A stretch of DNA of 42,713 nucleotides from positions 1 to 42,713 of the forward strand of contig JAILQZ010000027.1 in NCBI GenBank assembly GCA_024698685.1, read 5' to 3'. The notes under the pieces were generated by a model that saw nothing but the letters and a program-made list of their open reading frames with translations, was not told the DNA's origin and searched no databases. The position numbers and the translations under genes were made by a program. Below, one piece after another: positions 8,919 through 17,534 of the stretch. How positions within the stretch are numbered: the first letter of the stretch is position 1; every line of letters starts with the position of its first letter. Source of the stretch: a bacterium. Lineage in GTDB: Bacteria > Actinomycetota > Coriobacteriia > Coriobacteriales > CADBOM01.

Positions 8919-9335
8919 TTGGTAGACATCATTCTGTGGGTTTGCCGCATAGTCCTGATAATCCTCCTCTACTTCTTCCTCTTCATGGCGATCAAAACCG
9001 GCGTGAACTACGTGCGCAACGGCACCAAGAAGAAGAGCAAGGGCTGGACCATCCACGTTACTCGCGGCCCCAAGGAGCTCAAGAAGGTTCGCATAGCGAT
9101 CAACGGCCCGGTTGTCGTAGGGCGCTCCCCCGGTTCTGACATGGTCATCGCAGACTCGTTCGTCTCCGGGCGCCACGCGCGATTCATGCTCATCGGCGAG
9201 GATCTGTTCGTCGAGGACCTGAATTCGCTCAATGGCACATTGGTCAACGGAAAGCCACTCGTCGGCAGCACCAAGCTCAGCAAGGGCGATACGGTCACAG
9301 TCGGCGAGATAGAGATCAAGGTGGATAGGCAGTGA
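8919..9335 (+). CDS. fhaB: FhaB-like membrane-anchored FHA protein
   Basis: 138 residues starting at TTG 8919, three bases after fhaA, with AAAGGA about eight bases upstream. No earlier start avoids fhaA. An N-terminal membrane helix (about 3-25) is followed by a cytoplasmic basic segment and an FHA domain (about 55-138) with GRSPGSDMVI, SGRHA and DLNSLNGT motifs. FhaB (FipA in mycobacteria) typically links kinase-phosphorylated partners to division and wall enzymes. Its stop codon overlaps the next gene's GTG by four bases, implying translational coupling with the phosphatase. Confidence 0.9.
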   Translation: MVDIILWVCRIVLIILLYFFLFMAIKTGVNYVRNGTKKKSKGWTIHVTRGPKELKKVRIAINGPVVVGRSPGSDMVIADSFVSGRHARFMLIGEDLFVEDLNSLNGTLVNGKPLVGSTKLSKGDTVTVGEIEIKVDRQ

Positions 9336-10501
9336 TCATTCCTGAGATCAAAGGGGTGCGCGTAGGCGGCCGTACAGATGTCGGATGCGTGCGCCCGCAC
9401 AACGAGGACTCGATGCTCATCCAGGCTCCGCTGCTCGTGGTGGCCGATGGAGTCGGAGGGCAGGAAGCTGGCGAAATAGCCAGCCATATCGCCGTCGAGA
9501 CGCTGGCGAAGGCCGCACCGGAGTTCGCCGATGCGGAGCAGCTCGCGGCAGCGGTGCGCCAGGCCAACATGGCTATCATCAAGGGCGTCGAGAGCGGCAT
9601 CGGGAAGCCGACGATGGCAACCACCGTCACCGCCGCCATCATCGACGGCTCCAACCTCGTGGTCGCGCAGGTGGGCGACTCGAGGGCATACATCCTCCGC
9701 GGCAAGAACCTCAGCCGCGTCACGCGCGACCATTCGCTGATGGAAGCGCTCATAGAGAGCGGCCAGATCACCGAGGAGGAAGCGCGCACCCACCCCAATC
9801 GCTCCGTGATCACGCGCGCACTTGGCAGCGACCCCGGCACCGAGCCCGACATCTACGAGCTAGCCGTGAACGACGGCGACAGGGTGCTGCTCTGCTCCGA
9901 CGGCCTGCACGGCATGGTCGACGATGCGCGCATCCACGACATCCTGCTTGCCAACCCCGACCCGCAAGAAGCGGCCGACGCGCTCGTCGAGGAGGCCAGG
10001 GCCAACGGCGGGCACGACAACATCACCGTCATCGTCGCCAACATCGGGAGCACGCTCTCGGCCATCAAGGTGACGAGCAATCGCAAGGTCCGCATCGGGA
10101 TCATCTCCGCCATCGCGGCGGTGGTCATCCTCATCGGCGGCATCTTCGGAGGCAGCTACCTCTACGCTCGCAGCTCCGCCTACCTCATCGCCGAGGACGG
10201 CTACGTCGCGCTCTACAAGGGCAGGCTCGAACCGGTATTGGGCATGGAGCTCTCATGGTTCCAATACAAATCGTCGGTTGACATCGACGACTTGCCGGAC
10301 ATGACCTCCGAGAAGCTCGTCGAAGGCATCCAGTTCGACTCGAAGGAAGACGCGGAGAGCGCGTTGGAGGACTACCGCGAGCAGGCTGACGAAGCCATCA
10401 GCCAGCGCGGCATCCCTGGCGTGAAGAACCCCTCCGCCAGCACTGGCAACCAGACAGGCAATGCAACCGTCGGCCAAGGATCCGTCGGCTCTGCCAACTG
10501 A
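9332..10501 (+). CDS. pstP: PP2C-family Ser/Thr protein phosphatase (PstP-like)
   Basis: 389 residues starting at GTG 9332 in a GTGA overlap with fhaB. The catalytic PP2C domain (about 1-240) shows the metal-binding motifs RPHNEDS, VADGVGG, VGDSRAY, CSDGLHG and GGHDN, all intact. A membrane helix (about 252-275) and a Ser/Thr/Gly-rich extracellular tail follow. The family dephosphorylates targets of PASTA-type kinases, and the gene sits between the FHA genes and the wall polymerase, as in the actinobacterial pstP operon. Confidence is high from motifs and synteny. Confidence 0.93.
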   Translation: MIIPEIKGVRVGGRTDVGCVRPHNEDSMLIQAPLLVVADGVGGQEAGEIASHIAVETLAKAAPEFADAEQLAAAVRQANMAIIKGVESGIGKPTMATTVTAAIIDGSNLVVAQVGDSRAYILRGKNLSRVTRDHSLMEALIESGQITEEEARTHPNRSVITRALGSDPGTEPDIYELAVNDGDRVLLCSDGLHGMVDDARIHDILLANPDPQEAADALVEEARANGGHDNITVIVANIGSTLSAIKVTSNRKVRIGIISAIAAVVILIGGIFGGSYLYARSSAYLIAEDGYVALYKGRLEPVLGMELSWFQYKSSVDIDDLPDMTSEKLVEGIQFDSKEDAESALEDYREQADEAISQRGIPGVKNPSASTGNQTGNATVGQGSVGSAN

Positions 10502-10516
10502 TAGGAACGCGAGGCC

Positions 10517-13252
10517 ATGACCGATTGGAGGAGCAGAGAGCTGATCTTGCTGATCGCCGCAACACCGGCGATCCTGCTGATCTTCGCCCTCTCCATCGCC
10601 AATTGCGGCAACCCGATCACCGTCTCGACCTTCGCGGTTCCGCTCGGCCTCTTCGCGGCATTCCTCGCCGCGCATTTCGCTATATGTAAGTTCGCGCCAT
10701 CGGCGGACAACGCGCTGCTGCCGATCGTATACATGCTCTCTGGCATCGGCATCGCGTTCGTCATGCGCCTTGCGCCCGAACTCGCAACGGCGCAGCTGAT
10801 CTGGCTGCTGCTGGGCGTGGTCCTGATGGTCCTGACGATGATCTTCGTCAAATCGATCTCGAGCCTCTGCAGGTACAAGTACACTATCGTCATCGGCGGC
10901 CTGATCCTGCTAGTGCTGCCTATGGTGGTAGGCACAGAGTACTACGGTTCGAAGATCTGGCTCTCCATCGCGGGATTCTCCTTCCAGCCAGGCGAAATCG
11001 CGAAGATCCTCATCGTCCTCTTCCTTGCCGCATACCTCGCTGAGAACCGCGAGATGCTCTCCGTCTCGTCAAGGCGCATCGGCAGCTTCGAGATGCCCAA
11101 CCTGCGTACGCTGGTTCCGCTGCTGCTCATGTGGGTGATCTCGCTGCTCATCGTCGTCTTCGAGCGCGACCTCGGAAGTGCGCTCCTCTTCTTCGGCGTA
11201 TTCCTCGTCATGCTCTACATCGCCACGGGGCGCATCAGCTACATCCTCATCGCGGTCGCGCTTCTGGGCATCGGGGTCATCGGCCTCTACTACGCGTTCC
11301 CGCACTTCCAGTCGCGAGTCGCGATCTGGCTCGACCCCTTCGCATACGCGCAGGATGCGGGATACCAGCTGGTCCAAGCACTCTACTCGATGGCCGACGG
11401 AGGGTTCTTCGGCGATGGAATCGGCAAAGGCATGCCCACGTCGATCCCAGTCGTCGAGAGCGACTTCATCTTCGCGGCGTTGGCTGAGGAGATGGGTCTT
11501 CTCGGCGCGTCTGCGGTCATCATCGGCTACATCATCTTCTGCGTGCGCGGATTCATCGCGGCCTCGCGCGCGAAGGAGGACGTGGGCGCATTCGCAGCAT
11601 CCGGCCTGACCATCTCGATCTCCTTCCAGGCGTTCGTGATCATCGGCGGAGTTACCGGGCTGATTCCCCTCACCGGCGTCACCCTCCCCTTCATGAGCCA
11701 AGGAGGCTCCTCGCTCATCTCCTCCTTCATCATCCTCGGCCTGCTGCTGCGCATCAGCGACACGGGCACGGGTGTCCAGGAGGAGCTCACAAGCACCAAC
11801 GTCGGCTTCGACGGCGGAGTCCTCGGTCGCGTTTCGCTCGGCAAGCGCCTGACGCGCGCTCTCTCGGTCTTCGCGCTCCTCTTCGCCGTGCTGATCGGCA
11901 ACATCACCTACATCATGGTCGTGCACGCCGACGAGCTGCAGGCCATGCCCTCCAACAACCACACCCTGGCCGCCGAGGCCAAGATAGAGCGCGGATCCAT
12001 CCTCACCTCCGACGAGGTGGTCCTCGCCGAATCCGTCCTAAACGACGACGGCACCTACTCGCGAGTCTACCCGCAAGGCAGCCTCGCAGCGCACGTCGTC
12101 GGCTACTACTCCCAGCAGTACGGCACTGCGGGCATCGAGGCCCAGATGAACACGACGCTCACGGGCAACAAGCACTTCACCACCATCATGGGGGCGATAC
12201 GCTCGCTGGCGGGAGGCTCCAACCCTGGCAACGACGTCGTGCTGACGATCGACTCGAGAGTACAGAAGAGCGCCGAGGATGCCCTCAAGGGGAATAAGGG
12301 AGCCGTTGTCGTGCTCGACCCGAGCACGGGCGCGATCCTCGCGATGGCATCCTCCCCCACCTACGACATCGCAGACGTCAAGAAGCTGCTCAACGATACC
12401 AAGAGCGACGCGCTCTTCAACCGAGCTACGATGGGCCTCTACGCGCCCGGCTCCACATTCAAGACCGTTACGCTCGCCGCTGCGCTCGAGGATGAGCTCG
12501 TGACGCTCTCCACCAAGATCGCCGCACCCGGCAAGATCGAAATCGGCGGCGGCAGCATCACCAACAGCGGAAAGAAGGATCTCGGCAACATCACGGTAGA
12601 GAAGGCGCTCGCCCTCTCGAGCAACGTCGCATTCGCCCAGATCGGCGACCAGCTCGGCGCCCGCAGGCTCGTCGAGGCCGCCAACTCGTTCGGATTCGGC
12701 GCCACGTTCGAAACCGACTTCTCGATGACGAAGTCGCTGATGCCCGACCCGAACGAGATGACAAAGTGGGAGACCGCTTGGGCAGCCGTCGGACAACCCG
12801 TCGGCGAGCATGCGAGCCCCGCAGGCCCGCAGGCTACGGTCATCCAGATGGCTATGATCGCGGCGGCATTCGCCAACGATGGCGTGATGATGACGCCATA
12901 CCTCGTCAGCACCGTCTACAGCCCCGAAGGCAAGGTCGTCGAGGAAACCTTCCCGAAGACCTACCTCACGCCGGTGACCCCGCAGACCGCTGCGAACGTC
13001 ACACAGGCGATGGCCGCGGTGGTCAAGTCCGGTACAGGCACGGCAGCCAAGATCCCAGGCGCCACGGTGGTCGGAAAGACCGGCACGGCGCAGACCGACG
13101 AGAGGTCGGACGACTCATGGTTCATCGGAACCGCGACGGCTAACGGGAAGAGCGTGACGATAGCGATAGTCATCGAGGATACGAGCTCGCCGGTGACGGG
13201 CAAGGCTGCGACGGTTTTGAAGGTCGCATTGGAAGCAACAGGGGCACTCTAA
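10517..13252 (+). CDS. RodA/FtsW-type glycosyltransferase fused to a class B penicillin-binding protein
   Basis: A 911-residue single frame that joins two normally separate proteins. Residues 1 to about 415 are a SEDS protein with about ten membrane helices, including the DLGSALLFFG and GYQLVQAL motifs and the conserved GGSSLI near its end. After a short linker and one more membrane helix (about 431-455), the rest is a PbpA-like transpeptidase. The ERGSIL N-terminal motif and active-site motifs S646-T-F-K649, S701-S-N703 and K854-T-G are complete. SEDS proteins polymerise glycan strands and class B PBPs cross-link them. No stop codon or frameshift separates the halves, and both motif sets are intact, so this is a genuine fusion. 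It lies 15 bases after the phosphatase gene, at the rodA-pbpA position of the actinobacterial operon. Start ATG 10517. Confidence 0.93.
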   Translation: MTDWRSRELILLIAATPAILLIFALSIANCGNPITVSTFAVPLGLFAAFLAAHFAICKFAPSADNALLPIVYMLSGIGIAFVMRLAPELATAQLIWLLLGVVLMVLTMIFVKSISSLCRYKYTIVIGGLILLVLPMVVGTEYYGSKIWLSIAGFSFQPGEIAKILIVLFLAAYLAENREMLSVSSRRIGSFEMPNLRTLVPLLLMWVISLLIVVFERDLGSALLFFGVFLVMLYIATGRISYILIAVALLGIGVIGLYYAFPHFQSRVAIWLDPFAYAQDAGYQLVQALYSMADGGFFGDGIGKGMPTSIPVVESDFIFAALAEEMGLLGASAVIIGYIIFCVRGFIAASRAKEDVGAFAASGLTISISFQAFVIIGGVTGLIPLTGVTLPFMSQGGSSLISSFIILGLLLRISDTGTGVQEELTSTNVGFDGGVLGRVSLGKRLTRALSVFALLFAVLIGNITYIMVVHADELQAMPSNNHTLAAEAKIERGSILTSDEVVLAESVLNDDGTYSRVYPQGSLAAHVVGYYSQQYGTAGIEAQMNTTLTGNKHFTTIMGAIRSLAGGSNPGNDVVLTIDSRVQKSAEDALKGNKGAVVVLDPSTGAILAMASSPTYDIADVKKLLNDTKSDALFNRATMGLYAPGSTFKTVTLAAALEDELVTLSTKIAAPGKIEIGGGSITNSGKKDLGNITVEKALALSSNVAFAQIGDQLGARRLVEAANSFGFGATFETDFSMTKSLMPDPNEMTKWETAWAAVGQPVGEHASPAGPQATVIQMAMIAAAFANDGVMMTPYLVSTVYSPEGKVVEETFPKTYLTPVTPQTAANVTQAMAAVVKSGTGTAAKIPGATVVGKTGTAQTDERSDDSWFIGTATANGKSVTIAIVIEDTSSPVTGKAATVLKVALEATGAL

Positions 13253-13264
13253 GGGCCAAGCGCC

Positions 13265-13270
13265 TATAAT
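13265..13270 (+). promoter_or_regulatory. Candidate internal -10 box upstream of the PASTA kinase
   Basis: A perfect TATAAT lies in the 74-base gap before the kinase, without a recognisable -35. A GC-rich stem (13279-13284 with 13297-13302) sits in the leader between this box and the start codon. It may add kinase expression independent of the operon promoter. Confidence 0.3.
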
Positions 13271-13326
13271 ATTGGAGGGCTGCGGGCGCGCGCGTTCGCA
13301 GCGAGACGAGAAAGTCAGGGATCGAA

Positions 13327-15216
13327 TTGATAAACAGGGTTCTAGCATCTCGCTACCGCATCACCGAGAAGATCGGCATGGGCGGAATGGCAGAGGTCTA
13401 CAAGGCTCGCGATGAGGTCTTGGGCAGAATCGACGCGGTGAAGGTCCTGCTACCGCAATACGCGCAGGATCCGACGTTCGCAGCTCGATTCAGGCAGGAG
13501 GCTCAGGCAGCCGCCAACCTCTCGAGCCCCTACATCGTCAACATCTACGACTGGGGGCAGGACGAGGGTTCCTACTACATCGTCATGGAGTACATCCGCG
13601 GCATCGACCTGAAGACCGCCATCGAACAGCATGGCGCGATCGATCAGCGCAAAGTCGCCGAGATCGCATCGCAGATCTGCGCGGGCCTCTCCGTCGCGCA
13701 CGAGTACGACGTGATCCACCGCGATATCAAGCCGCAGAACATCATGATCCAGCCCGACGGCAACATCAAGATCATGGACTTCGGCATCGCCAAGGCCGGG
13801 AACACCTCGATGACGGCTACGGGCGCCGTACTCGGCACGGCCAACTATGTCTCGCCCGAGCAGGCGCAGGGCAAGCAGCCCACCGCCGCCTCCGATCTCT
13901 ACTCCCTCGGAATCCTGATGTACGAGGCCGCCACCGGCAGGCTCCCATTCATCGGCGATGACGCTATCGCCGTTGCGCTCAAGCAGATCAACGAGGAGCC
14001 CATCCCGCCGAGCAAGATAAACCCGAACATCGACCAAGCGCTCGAGATGATCATCCTCAAGGCGCTCGCGAAGAATCCGCGCCAGCGTTTCCAGACCGCC
14101 GACCAGATGCGCGTCTGCCTCAACAACTACCTCGCGGGCAAGCCGCTCAACATCCCCAACGGAATGCCTACGGCCGTTCTGCCCAAGACCGCCGCGGCCA
14201 CTGCCGTCCTGCCGGCCTCCGGAGCTGGCAAGACCGCCGTTTTGCCTGCATCCGGCGGAGCCGGCGAGACTAAGGTCTACAACCGAAACGGCTCGGGCCA
14301 GCATTCCGGTTCGAAGGGCGGCAGAAAGAAGAAGGGGCTGATCATCGGAATCGTCATCGCGGTGCTCGCGCTTCTTGGTGTCGGCGCGTTCTTCCTCTTC
14401 GGAGGTGACAATGGCATTCCCAACCTCGAGGGCAAGACAGTCAAGCAGGCCGAGGTCGCCCTCAAGGATGCGGGCTTCGCGCTCGGCGACACGACCGAGG
14501 AGTACAGCGAAACCGTCGAAGCGGGCAAGATCATCTCGCAGGATCCGCCTGCCAGCCAGAAGGCCGAGAAGGGCACTAAGGTCAACGTCGTGGTCTCGAA
14601 GGGACCCAAGCCTCCCGACAAGGTGGAGGTGCCCGACTTGACGGGCCTGACCGCAGACGAGGCCAACAAGAAGCTGGAGAAGGCGGGCCTGGTGCCGGCC
14701 ACGGGCGACGCCGTCCACGATGACAAGGTCGAACCCGGCAAGGTCGCCAAGCAGTCGCCCAAGGCCGGAGAGTCGGTCGACGAGGGCTCGACCGTAACCT
14801 TCTACCTCTCGCTCGGCGCGGAGACCGTCGATGTTCCCAACGTCCTCGGCAAGAGCGAGAAGGCCGCTACGAGCGAGCTCGAGGAAGCGGGCTTCGCGGT
14901 GAAGGTCTCGCAGGGCCAGGCCGACGAGAACAAGGTCGGCACGGTCTACGCGCAGTCGCCCAACGGCGGCAAGGCCAACAAGGGCTCGACCGTCACGATC
15001 ACCGTCTACTCCGAACCCGAGCAGATCGAGGTGCCCAAACTCGATGGCATGAGCGTCGACGATGCGACTCACGCGCTGCAGAACAAGGGCTTTACGCTGG
15101 GAACGGTATGGAGCAAGTACAGCGAGGGAACCGGGCTCGTGGTCGAGCAGTCACCCAAGGCCGGAGACAAGGCGAAGGCTGGCACTGCGGTGGACATCTG
15201 GGTCGACCGAAGCTGA
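13327..15216 (+). CDS. pknB: PASTA-domain Ser/Thr protein kinase (PknB/StkP-like)
   Basis: 629 residues. The only plausible start is TTG 13327, since the next in-frame Met is inside the glycine loop. The kinase domain (about 7-275) has GMGGMAEVYKA, K39, H131-R-D133, D151-F-G and SPEQ, a complete RD kinase. A linker (about 280-336) repeats TAVLP three times followed by ETKVY. One membrane helix (about 338-358) leads to four extracellular PASTA repeats (about 362-424, 428-494, 495-560, 562-629). PASTA domains sense muropeptides or lipid II, and the kinase controls growth and division by phosphorylating cytoplasmic partners read by FHA proteins. It closes the operon and is followed by a strong terminator. 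Confidence 0.95.
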   Translation: MINRVLASRYRITEKIGMGGMAEVYKARDEVLGRIDAVKVLLPQYAQDPTFAARFRQEAQAAANLSSPYIVNIYDWGQDEGSYYIVMEYIRGIDLKTAIEQHGAIDQRKVAEIASQICAGLSVAHEYDVIHRDIKPQNIMIQPDGNIKIMDFGIAKAGNTSMTATGAVLGTANYVSPEQAQGKQPTAASDLYSLGILMYEAATGRLPFIGDDAIAVALKQINEEPIPPSKINPNIDQALEMIILKALAKNPRQRFQTADQMRVCLNNYLAGKPLNIPNGMPTAVLPKTAAATAVLPASGAGKTAVLPASGGAGETKVYNRNGSGQHSGSKGGRKKKGLIIGIVIAVLALLGVGAFFLFGGDNGIPNLEGKTVKQAEVALKDAGFALGDTTEEYSETVEAGKIISQDPPASQKAEKGTKVNVVVSKGPKPPDKVEVPDLTGLTADEANKKLEKAGLVPATGDAVHDDKVEPGKVAKQSPKAGESVDEGSTVTFYLSLGAETVDVPNVLGKSEKAATSELEEAGFAVKVSQGQADENKVGTVYAQSPNGGKANKGSTVTITVYSEPEQIEVPKLDGMSVDDATHALQNKGFTLGTVWSKYSEGTGLVVEQSPKAGDKAKAGTAVDIWVDRS

Positions 15217-15243
15217 TGGGCCCGACAACATAGGCGAAAGAGG

Positions 15244-15278
15244 AACGGCTGCGCGAGAATCCCCGCGCAGCCGTTTTC
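15244..15278. terminator. Rho-independent terminator after the kinase operon
   Basis: A 12-bp GC-rich stem (15244-15255 with 15264-15275, 8-nt loop) is followed by TTTTCG on the plus strand. It lies between convergent genes and may also stop the minus-strand channel gene. Confidence 0.8.
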
Positions 15279-15306
15279 GTTAGGTGGATGAGCTTGCGCT
15301 CGAAGC

Positions 15307-16155
15307 CTACTTCGCAGCAGCCTCTGCCTTCTCCTTCTTGTGATAGGCGAGCCAATAGATCAGGCCGACGAGGACGGCGCCGCCGACGATGTTTCCGATC
15401 GTAGCGATTCCGATGTTGCAGCAGATGCCTGCGATCGTGATTCCACCATCGCCGAATCCGGCGGCCTGCGCGACGAAACCCATCGGGAGGAAGAACATGT
15501 TGGCAACGCAGTGCTCGAATCCGCAGGCGACGAATGCCATGACCGGGAAGATCGCGGTGAAGATCTTGTCGATGACGGACTTGCCGGCGAACCCCATCCA
15601 AACAGCCAAGCATACGAGGAAGTTGCACATGATGCCGCGGAAGAAGATGACGCTCGGTGCGAGGCCGGTCTTGCTCGATGCAACCGCGACCATCGCCGCG
15701 CCCACGCCGCCGTTGTTCATACCTGCGGAGTTGGCGAAGTAGATGATGAAGACGAGCAGCAGCGAACCGACGAGGTTGCCTATCCAGACGATGATCCAGT
15801 TCTTGACCAGCGCGCCCCAGGAGATCTTCTTGCTCATAGCGGCGCAGACCATCAGGCTGTTGCCGGTGAAGAGCTCGGCGCCTGCTACGATGACGGTGAT
15901 CAGACCCAGGGAGAAGCAGAGTCCTCCGAGAACCTGGGATGCTGCAAACGGCATGCCGTCCGCTCCGCCCTTGACCAGAAGCATGAACAGCGCGCCGCAG
16001 CCGATGAACAGGCCGGCGAGGATCGACAGCGCGAAGCAGCGACCGACGGCGAGCTTGGTTTTGCCAATTCCAATCGTCTCGGCCTTCGCCTCGATCGCGG
16101 CGCCGCCCAGACAGTTAGGATCGGGAATTACGATATCGAATTTCGAATCAGCCAT
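15307..16155 (-). CDS. Formate/nitrite transporter family channel (FocA-like)
   Basis: 282 residues with six hydrophobic segments and FNT-family signatures: AELFTGN in the third helix region, a VCLAVW segment and GFEHCVANMFF near helix 5, including the pore His. FNT channels are pentameric inner-membrane pores for small monovalent anions such as formate, nitrite or hydrosulfide. Formate is the likelier substrate here, given the glycyl radical enzyme and the formate-THF ligase in the same window, but sequence alone does not separate these options. It lies 180 bases downstream of the UroD-like gene on the same strand; an AT-rich stretch just upstream (16160-16215) could hold its own promoter. 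No nitrite reductase or PFL activase is adjacent. Confidence 0.88.
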   Translation of the reverse strand: MADSKFDIVIPDPNCLGGAAIEAKAETIGIGKTKLAVGRCFALSILAGLFIGCGALFMLLVKGGADGMPFAASQVLGGLCFSLGLITVIVAGAELFTGNSLMVCAAMSKKISWGALVKNWIIVWIGNLVGSLLLVFIIYFANSAGMNNGGVGAAMVAVASSKTGLAPSVIFFRGIMCNFLVCLAVWMGFAGKSVIDKIFTAIFPVMAFVACGFEHCVANMFFLPMGFVAQAAGFGDGGITIAGICCNIGIATIGNIVGGAVLVGLIYWLAYHKKEKAEAAAK

Positions 16156-16335
16156 AGAACTCTCGCTCTCCCAAACAAATATCCCTTACAAATGACATTT
16201 TTTGATATTAGCCACTTTGCAAGCTCGCGCGGCGAGATATTCCGCCACCGCAACCAAGCGAAGGGGATTCGAGGCGATATTCACTGCTGAGAGGCGCTGA
16301 GGCTATCAGCGAGAAGGGTTTGGACGCGGCGAGGG

Positions 16336-17313
16336 CTATTCGTAGCCGTTCCTGCGCCAATAGTCGAAGCCGTAGCTCTCGCTTTCGTCGAGCAGGATGT
16401 CGGTGACGCCGGGGCCTAGCGATTGCAGGTCGAGGATGAGGCTCTTGGTCGGCGCGAACAGGTCGCAGACCTTGCGTACCTCGGCTCTCAGCTGTTCCTC
16501 CGTGGTACCCGGATTGTGGATGAACGGGGCTATGCCGCCCTGGAAGACGACCTTGCCCGCGTAGTCCCTCGCCACCTGTTCGACGTTGTTGACCGGATCT
16601 CCCTGCAGCGGGTTGATGGCGTCGACGCCGATCTCGATCAGGTCTCCGATGTATTGCTGCATGCAGCCGCAGCTGTGGTTGACGTAGAGCGCGCCGACGT
16701 CATGCACGGCATCGATGACGAGCTTATGGCAAGGCTTGATGAACTTGCGATAGGTGTCGATCGACATGAAAGGCGCGTGCGCATGGCCAAGATCGTCATG
16801 GCTGAAGACGAAATCTGGCTTGTAGGCCTTGAAGCAACGCGTCATCGCCTCGGCGCGCCACTGGGCGATCGCCATCGTCAGCTCGGCGTAGGCCTCGGGC
16901 TCCTCGTACATCGCAACGAATGCGTTCTCGAAGCCCAGCAGGTGATGGCTGCGCTCGAACGGGCCGCTCTCCCAGAAGAGCAGGATGGCCTTGTTCTCCC
17001 TGTCGACGTCGGCAAGGTCCTCCTTCGCCGCCGCCTCGAAGTCGATCGCGTCGAGATCGGGGAAGACCACCTTCTCGCGCCATTCGGTGATGTCGTCGAG
17101 CACGAACTCGGCGCCTGGCATCGGGGTGTGACCGTGAGATTCCTCGTCGTAGTACCACTCGCATCCGAACCAATCCTTGCCGGTCTCCCACTTCGGGCGC
17201 TCGAAGACGACCGAGGGAATCATGATATGCATGCACTTCTCGACGATTGGAATCCACTCCGGGCTCTTGTCGCCGCGGAACAGTCGAAGCACGTTCTCTT
17301 TCTCGGTAATCAT
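16336..17313 (-). CDS. UroD/MtaA-family methyltransferase-like protein (copy 1)
   Basis: 325 residues starting at ATG 17313 with GAGGGG seven bases upstream. The fold is the uroporphyrinogen decarboxylase/MtaA-CmuA superfamily, seen in the HDDLGHAHAPF segment, the YVNHSCGC motif and IGVDAINPLQG. It lacks the N-terminal RPPVWxMRQAGR block of true HemE, so heme synthesis is unlikely. The H-x-C-G-C motif fits the zinc site of corrinoid-dependent methyltransferases, although the C-terminal third ligand is not obvious. It is divergent from the molybdoenzyme, and the formate-type channel lies downstream. Two further family members are at 37165 and 38520. Likely a methyl donor:corrinoid methyltransferase; substrate unknown. 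Confidence 0.8.
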   Translation of the reverse strand: MITEKENVLRLFRGDKSPEWIPIVEKCMHIMIPSVVFERPKWETGKDWFGCEWYYDEESHGHTPMPGAEFVLDDITEWREKVVFPDLDAIDFEAAAKEDLADVDRENKAILLFWESGPFERSHHLLGFENAFVAMYEEPEAYAELTMAIAQWRAEAMTRCFKAYKPDFVFSHDDLGHAHAPFMSIDTYRKFIKPCHKLVIDAVHDVGALYVNHSCGCMQQYIGDLIEIGVDAINPLQGDPVNNVEQVARDYAGKVVFQGGIAPFIHNPGTTEEQLRAEVRKVCDLFAPTKSLILDLQSLGPGVTDILLDESESYGFDYWRRNGYE

Positions 17314-17462
17314 CTCGAACCCCCTCAGGGCAAGCGCGCCCTATTCTCCCAAACCCGATCCTCGCCATCGCACGTGCAAGGCAAATCGGCTTGAGAATAT
17401 GATAATCGCAATTTCGGCAAATATACAGAGTTGCAATGTGCCCGCGCGACGCACAGCTAACG

Positions 17463-17468
17463 TATAAT
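17463..17468 (+). promoter_or_regulatory. Candidate -10 box for the molybdoenzyme operon
   Basis: A perfect TATAAT lies 66 bases upstream of the preferred ATG 17535. No -35 fits a 16-18 bp spacer, so expression may need an activator. It lies in the 221-base region shared with the divergent UroD-like gene. Confidence 0.35.
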
Positions 17469-17534
17469 TTGAAACATGGGAAAGGAAAGCGGCGCAAAAC
17501 GCGCCGTCACATCAACATGATCAAGGGGGAAGGA

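Noticed and set aside
16336-17313. HemE (uroporphyrinogen decarboxylase) for the three UroD-like genes
   Set aside because: All three lack the N-terminal Arg-rich substrate-binding block of HemE and carry methyltransferase-like H-x-C or H-x-D motifs.
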